Source: Candidatus Blautia equi
GTDB taxonomy: Bacteria > Bacillota > Clostridia > Lachnospirales > Lachnospiraceae
Reading direction: 5' to 3'
NCBI GenBank assembly: GCA_018064695.1
Contig: JAGHUU010000135.1
Location: forward strand, 1-17,193
Length of the DNA stretch: 17,193 bases
Of the stretch, positions 14,078 to 17,193 are shown in pieces. Within the stretch, counting starts at the first letter, position 1. The number at the start of each line of letters is the position of its first letter. Below the pieces are notes generated by a model. That model made no database searches and was not told the DNA's origin. It worked only from the letters and a program-made list of their open reading frames with translations. The translations under genes were made by a program, and so were the position numbers.

Positions 14078-14139
14078 GTGGGACACGGGGACAGGGACCT
14101 GGTTCATTTATGAACCAGGGCCCTGTCCCCCTGTCCCAC
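14078..14139. repeat. 62-bp near-perfect palindrome between convergent genes
   Basis: Two 30-base arms (14078-14107 and 14110-14139) differ at only two positions and are separated by two bases. The arms are rich in GGGACA/TGTCCC units (GTGGGACA, GGGGACAGGG). Such GGGACAGG palindromes recur between genes in many bacteria and behave like REP-type elements. It begins 8 bases after the AAA+ stop and ends 7 bases before the stop of the minus-strand permease. On the minus strand it is followed by six T, so it can end the ABC operon; on the plus strand there is no T-run. Confidence 0.85.
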
Positions 14140-14146
14140 GATCTTA

Positions 14147-14797
14147 TTAGAATTCTTTATTTTCCATGATGTGCACGCTGCAGAATACGGATACTGCTGT
14201 TGCGAGGAGGGTGATGGCGATGCCGGCCAGTGCGAATACTGCCGGGGAAGTGCGATCCAGAGTTTCCACAAGAGGAGCAACCCAGGAAGGGGCATCAGTC
14301 TGCATCAGGATCACGGAGGCGATAGCAGCAATGCCGCCGGCCGCCACAAAGAGGATGATTCGTCCTTTTTCCATGCCAAACTTTAACTGGAGGGGAAGCA
14401 TGAGATCCAGGAAGAGGAGCAGGAACATGATGAACACGGTGGCTCCAAGGAGCTCTTCTGCCGGATTCAGGGTGATGCCTTTTACAGCTCCAAGGACAAA
14501 GAGGAGAACCAGGGAGAACATCCATGCCAGAACACCGGCTGCGGTGCAGAGTACATATTTGGCATAGACATAAGTCTTTCTCTCCACAGGAAGAGTCATG
14601 AGGAAGAGGAAGCCGTTTTCCGCCTCGTCAAAGCTCAGTGTGCTGAGACTGTAAACAGAACAGAGAATGGTGATATAGCCTACAACAAAGGCACCGTCCA
14701 TGCTCATTCCCATCACCAGAGATATGACCACAAAAAGGATCAGAGTCTGTTTTCTTCTTAATAATAAACGTACATCTTTTTCAAGTAATCCAGCCAT
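14147..14797 (-). CDS. ABC-2 type transporter permease
   Basis: 216 residues; its ATG overlaps the ATPase stop as TAATG at 14797, showing translational coupling. There are six hydrophobic segments, at about residues 18-32, 36-50, 80-103, 118-140, 146-164 and 186-210. A SLSTLSFDEAENGFLFLMTLPVERKTYVYAKY segment (two parts, about 51-82) is the usual ABC-2 cytoplasmic region following the second helix, where the ATPase coupling helix lies. It matches small ABC-2 permeases found in YtrA-regulated operons, many of which respond to cell-wall antibiotics or export peptides; the substrate here is unknown. Only one permease gene is present, so the transporter is likely a homodimer with two ATPase subunits. 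It ends next to the large palindrome. Confidence 0.9.
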   Translation of the reverse strand: MAGLLEKDVRLLLRRKQTLILFVVISLVMGMSMDGAFVVGYITILCSVYSLSTLSFDEAENGFLFLMTLPVERKTYVYAKYVLCTAAGVLAWMFSLVLLFVLGAVKGITLNPAEELLGATVFIMFLLLFLDLMLPLQLKFGMEKGRIILFVAAGGIAAIASVILMQTDAPSWVAPLVETLDRTSPAVFALAGIAITLLATAVSVFCSVHIMENKEF

Positions 14798-15645
14798 TAT
14801 CTTTTTCCTCCTGTCAGCATCAGGATCAGGTCGTCAATTCTGCCGTTTTCGATCACCACATCCGGATAGTTTTCCATGTAATACTGTTTCTGGTTGGTGA
14901 GGCAGGTGTATCCAAATGCTTCTTTCTTTGTTTTCAGGATATACTGCTGATCCAGCTTTTCCATCTGGTGTTCATCCACCTTTAGGAGTGCGTACTGTGC
15001 CAGAATGGTATCGGTGTCCTCGTGAAGGATCACACGGCCGTCGTGGATCATGTAGATATCATCGCAGATTCCCTCCAGATCGGAGGAGATGTGGGAGGTG
15101 ATGAGGATGGAACGCTCCTCGTCCTCCGAGATGTAATCTCTCAGCATATCCAGGATATCCATGCGGGCTTCCACATCAAGTCCTGCTGTAGGCTCGTCCA
15201 GGATGAGAAGCTTTGCTTTATGGCTCATGGCGATGAGAACACGGAGCTTTGCCTTCATTCCTGTGGAAAAGGCCTTGATGGATTTGTCTTTTGGAAGCTT
15301 CATCTGTTTGCATTTTTTCAGAAAAGCGTCTGCATCAAAGGCGCGATACATTTTTTTCAGGATCTTTGCAATGTCATCCACAGCAAGCTCGCCGGAGAAG
15401 CAGGCATCGGAAAGTGCTACGCCAAGGGCTTCTTTATCGCCGGCCTTCATTTTAGATGCCTCTGTGCCGAATACCTTTACCTCGCCGCCATCCGGTTTGA
15501 TAAGGCCCAGAATGGATTTGATGGTGGTACTCTTACCTGCACCGTTTTTACCGATGAGGCCGGTGACTGTTCCGGATGGGATCTCCATGGAGATCTCCAG
15601 ATTAAAATCTTCATAATTCTTCACAAGGTTTTTAACCGTAATCAT
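14797..15645 (-). CDS. ABC transporter ATP-binding protein (YtrB/EcsA-like)
   Basis: 282 residues. Walker A is GKNGAGKST (32-40), the Q-loop lies around residue 80, and the signature is the relaxed FSTGM (126-130) common in ABC-2 exporters in place of LSGGQ. Walker B is LLILDEP with Asp150 and Glu151, followed by the D-loop GLD and H-loop His185 in ITSH. After the ATPase core (to about 215) a C-terminal tail of about 65 residues follows, as is common for antibiotic-type exporters. It starts two bases after the regulator's stop, with AGGAGTAAGA as ribosome site inside the regulator's end, and is fused by stop-start overlap to the permease. It energises the neighbouring permease. Confidence 0.94.
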   Translation of the reverse strand: MITVKNLVKNYEDFNLEISMEIPSGTVTGLIGKNGAGKSTTIKSILGLIKPDGGEVKVFGTEASKMKAGDKEALGVALSDACFSGELAVDDIAKILKKMYRAFDADAFLKKCKQMKLPKDKSIKAFSTGMKAKLRVLIAMSHKAKLLILDEPTAGLDVEARMDILDMLRDYISEDEERSILITSHISSDLEGICDDIYMIHDGRVILHEDTDTILAQYALLKVDEHQMEKLDQQYILKTKKEAFGYTCLTNQKQYYMENYPDVVIENGRIDDLILMLTGGKR

Positions 15646-15647
15646 TC

Positions 15648-16022
15648 TTACTCCTCCATAATCAGGATCTCAAAGATCTCTCTGATGTCTTCCTGTGTGA
15701 GGCCAACGGCCTTAGCCTTCTCAATGACCTGAGAAAATTCGTCCTCCACAGCTTTTTTTCTGGCTTCCAGAGCCAGCTGGCGGTCTGTGGCTGCCACAAA
15801 AGTGCCTTTTCCGTGCACGGTGACCACAAAGCCGTCCTCCTCCAGCCGATCGTAAGCTTTCTTTACCGTCAGGGCACTGATCTTAAGGGAACCGGATAAG
15901 GCCCTCACAGAGGGGAGGGATTCGTTTTCCGCCAGTTCGCCGCTCAGGATCTGACTTTTGATCTGGTCCATCAGCTGTTCGTATATAGGTGTCATAGATG
16001 AGTTATTTAAAATAATATGCAT
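15648..16022 (-). CDS. GntR-family regulator, YtrA subfamily
   Basis: 124 residues; ATG 16022 follows AAAGGAGAG. A GntR winged helix covers residues 9-77 (PIYEQLMDQIKSQILSGEL, then LPSVRALSGSLKISALTVKKAYDRLEEDGFV and the HGKGTFVA wing). Only about 45 residues remain, forming the two-helix short effector domain that defines the YtrA subgroup (length about 120-130). These repressors normally sit first in an ABC-2 operon and control it, which is exactly the arrangement here. The operator around its promoter (see 16042-16092) supports autoregulation. The inducing ligand is probably a cell-wall-active compound or peptide, by analogy only. Confidence 0.93.
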   Translation of the reverse strand: MHIILNNSSMTPIYEQLMDQIKSQILSGELAENESLPSVRALSGSLKISALTVKKAYDRLEEDGFVVTVHGKGTFVAATDRQLALEARKKAVEDEFSQVIEKAKAVGLTQEDIREIFEILIMEE

Positions 16023-16041
16023 ATTTAGCTCTCCTTTACAG

Positions 16042-16092
16042 TAAACAGTATATAACAGTATAACACTGTTGTCAACTGTTATATACTGTTTA
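16042..16092 (-). promoter_or_regulatory. Consensus promoter inside a 51-bp operator for the GntR/ABC operon
   Basis: Read on the minus strand, TTGACA (complement of 16070-16075), a 17-base spacer and TATACT (complement of 16047-16052) give a near-ideal promoter. A perfect inverted repeat of 17 bases flanks it: 16042-16058 pairs with 16076-16092, separated by 17 bases. The arm core is CAGTATATAACAG. A related smaller palindrome AACACTGTT (16062-16070) lies in the spacer. The left arm covers the -10 box and the right arm abuts the -35 box, so a bound dimer or tetramer would block polymerase. The YtrA-type regulator encoded downstream is the natural ligand. Divergent from the esterase gene at 16222. 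Confidence 0.85.
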
Positions 16093-16221
16093 TTCTAAAA
16101 TTATTTTTGTGGTGTATATTAGGGAGCGGAGCGCGTGCAATGAGTAGTGGAAGAGTGAGTGTGGATTGTGCTATAGTATACACATACACAATTACACACA
16201 CGGGATGGTGAAAAAGTAAAA
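16093..16221. other. Divergent intergenic stretch before the esterase gene
   Basis: No gene. An AC-rich tract (16180-16200) follows TATAGTATAC (16172-16181), which could hold a -10 box, but no matching -35 is clear. The ribosome site before ATG 16222 is weak (GGATGGTG, 11 bases away), so the esterase's control is unclear. Confidence 0.4.
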
Positions 16222-16995
16222 ATGGAGAACAGAGAGTTTTATATCGATAAAGACGGATTTAAGATCCACGCCAAGCTGGATTTTCCGGAGGTACAGAAAG
16301 AAAAGATGCCGCTTCTGATCCTGGTGCATGGACTCACCGGACACATGGAGGAGGTCCATATCCTCAAAGTGGCGGAGATCGCCGTGAAGAGCGGATATGC
16401 ATGCCTCAGAGTGGAAATGTACGGCCACGGCATGAGCGATGGTAATTTCTGCAATCACAACATAGCCCAGTGGGTGCTGGATATGGCCTACGTGATCGAC
16501 TACGCAGAGAAGCTGGATTTTGTTTCGGATATCTACCTCTCCGGACATTCCCAGGGCGGCCTGACATCCATGCTGACCGCTGGCCTTAAGGGAGACAAGA
16601 TCAAAGGTCTGATGCCGTTATCCCCTGCGGTATGCCTCATCGACTGCTGTAAGACCGGCATCTGGCTGGACGGAAGCTCTTTTGATGTGGTGAACATTCC
16701 GGAGGAGCTGCATTTCTGGGAGGATAAATATGTCACCGGAAATTATGTGCGGGTGGCGCGGAGCCTTCGCATAGAGGATGCCATTGCAGCTTATCATGGC
16801 CCGGTATTCCTGGTACACGGAACCGGCGACGAGACCGTTCCGGTCAGCGACTCTATCAACGCAGATAAGCTCTATGAAAACTCTGTACTGGCGCTGATCC
16901 CGGAGGACACCGACTGCTACGACTATCATCTGGATCAGGTGGCAGAGGTTATTGAAAAGTGGCTGGGAGAACAGTACACAGCGAACAAATATTAA
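16222..16995 (+). CDS. Alpha/beta hydrolase, cinnamoyl/feruloyl esterase-like
   Basis: 257 residues, no signal peptide. The pattern follows Butyrivibrio Est1E and related cinnamoyl esterases: oxyanion-hole VHGLTGH (35-41), MYGHGMSDG (66-74), nucleophile elbow GHSQGG with Ser110, a PLSPA segment at 132-136, a short lid with NIPEELHFW (158-166) and GNYVRVA (173-179), then Asp203 in GTGDETVP and His236 in CYDYHLDQV. All three triad residues are present, and length agrees with that family (about 245-260). Such enzymes release ferulate or other hydroxycinnamates from esters, including plant-wall and chlorogenate-type substrates; the exact ester is unknown. It is followed by an SDR gene 29 bases on, probably in the same unit, and it lies divergent from the ABC operon whose operator is in the shared gap. 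Confidence 0.88.
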   Translation: MENREFYIDKDGFKIHAKLDFPEVQKEKMPLLILVHGLTGHMEEVHILKVAEIAVKSGYACLRVEMYGHGMSDGNFCNHNIAQWVLDMAYVIDYAEKLDFVSDIYLSGHSQGGLTSMLTAGLKGDKIKGLMPLSPAVCLIDCCKTGIWLDGSSFDVVNIPEELHFWEDKYVTGNYVRVARSLRIEDAIAAYHGPVFLVHGTGDETVPVSDSINADKLYENSVLALIPEDTDCYDYHLDQVAEVIEKWLGEQYTANKY

Positions 16996-17024
16996 TATTT
17001 AGAATATAAAAGGAGAAAAGAAAC

Positions 17025-17193
17025 ATGGTAGACATTAAGGGAAGATGGGTCCTGGTGACAGGAGCCGCGCGCGGAATCGGATATCTCACCTCACCGATCC
17101 GGGCTGGTGCCGTACCGACCTTGGCGGCCCGCAGGCTCCAAACGATCCAAAGAGCGCCATCCCTGGCATCACTGTAGGTCTCTTTATCGATGA
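17025..17193 (+). pseudogene. Short-chain dehydrogenase/reductase, internally deleted or misjoined at window edge
   Basis: AGGAGAAAAG precedes ATG 17025. The first 23 codons are a normal SDR start: WVLVTGAARGIGYL carries the TGxxxGIG nucleotide-binding motif. From about 17090 the sequence jumps, in a different frame, to a region that reads DPGWCRTDLGGP...AIPGITVGLFIDD. This is the C-terminal part of an SDR that normally lies about 160 residues further on. The original frame meets TAG at 17175 after 50 codons. The junction holds the repeated hexamer CTCACC (CTCACCTCACCG), as expected for a short-homology deletion or an assembly join of a collapsed segment. About 500 bases, including the YxxxK catalytic segment, are missing. 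The C-terminal frame is still open at the window end. Confidence 0.7.

Noticed and set aside
1..17193. CRISPR array, tRNA/rRNA genes, phage or transposase genes
   Set aside because: No spaced direct repeats, no cloverleaf or rRNA-like stretches, and no integrase or transposase motifs were seen in any frame.

Overview
The window looks like chromosomal DNA from a gut Lachnospiraceae-type Firmicute. The grounds are strong AGGAGG-type ribosome binding sites, consensus sigma-A promoters (TTGNNN-17-TATAAT), compact hairpin/T-run terminators, an OhrR-type MarR regulator, a YtrA-type GntR/ABC-2 operon, a soluble GH3 glycosidase, and an esterase closely resembling the Butyrivibrio Est1E feruloyl esterase as I remember it. 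Assignment below family level is not possible from the sequence alone.

Layout, left to right. (1) 2-1711: the 3' end of a large surface protein, with a Thr/Pro-rich linker followed by seven Ig-like domains, then a terminator. (2) 1984-4223: an unrecognised 168-aa gene followed closely by a CstA-type carbon-starvation transporter, then a terminator. (3) 4393-5529: a mini-operon of a flavin-type split-barrel protein, an OhrR-like redox regulator and a small beta-type protein. A near-perfect 14-bp palindrome sits at the presumed transcription start. (4) 5666-5821, minus strand: a 51-aa gene with a perfect ribosome binding site, too short for usual ORF cut-offs. (5) 6065-8191: a PucR-family regulator and a PfkB-family (pseudouridine-kinase-like) sugar/nucleoside kinase. 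(6) 8391-9572: an aldo/keto reductase with a C-terminal two-cluster ferredoxin domain. (7) 9753-11849: a GH3 beta-xylosidase/glucosidase. (8) 11957-14070: two tandem DUF1294 membrane proteins and a Lon-like AAA+ ATPase that lacks the Lon protease domain and has Asn in place of the Walker B Asp. (9) 14078-14139: a 62-bp near-perfect palindrome between convergent genes. (10) 14147-16022, minus strand: a GntR/YtrA regulator, ABC ATPase and ABC-2 permease operon, with a 17-bp-arm operator wrapped around its promoter. (11) 16222 to the end: a cinnamoyl/feruloyl esterase-like hydrolase and a broken short-chain dehydrogenase.

Several genes fit a plant-fibre lifestyle: a GH3 glycosidase for imported xylo- or gluco-oligosaccharides, a hydroxycinnamoyl esterase, oxidoreductases, and a scavenging transporter (CstA, for peptides or pyruvate). 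This functional link is inference. The genes are in separate transcription units and do not form a classical polysaccharide locus.

The items most worth a second look are the protease-less Lon-like ATPase with an altered Walker B motif, the OhrR-like regulator that has a second C-terminal cysteine but no ohr neighbour, the hidden 51-aa gene, and the two large palindromes. The internally deleted SDR gene at the right edge also deserves checking; it may be a real deletion or an assembly join.
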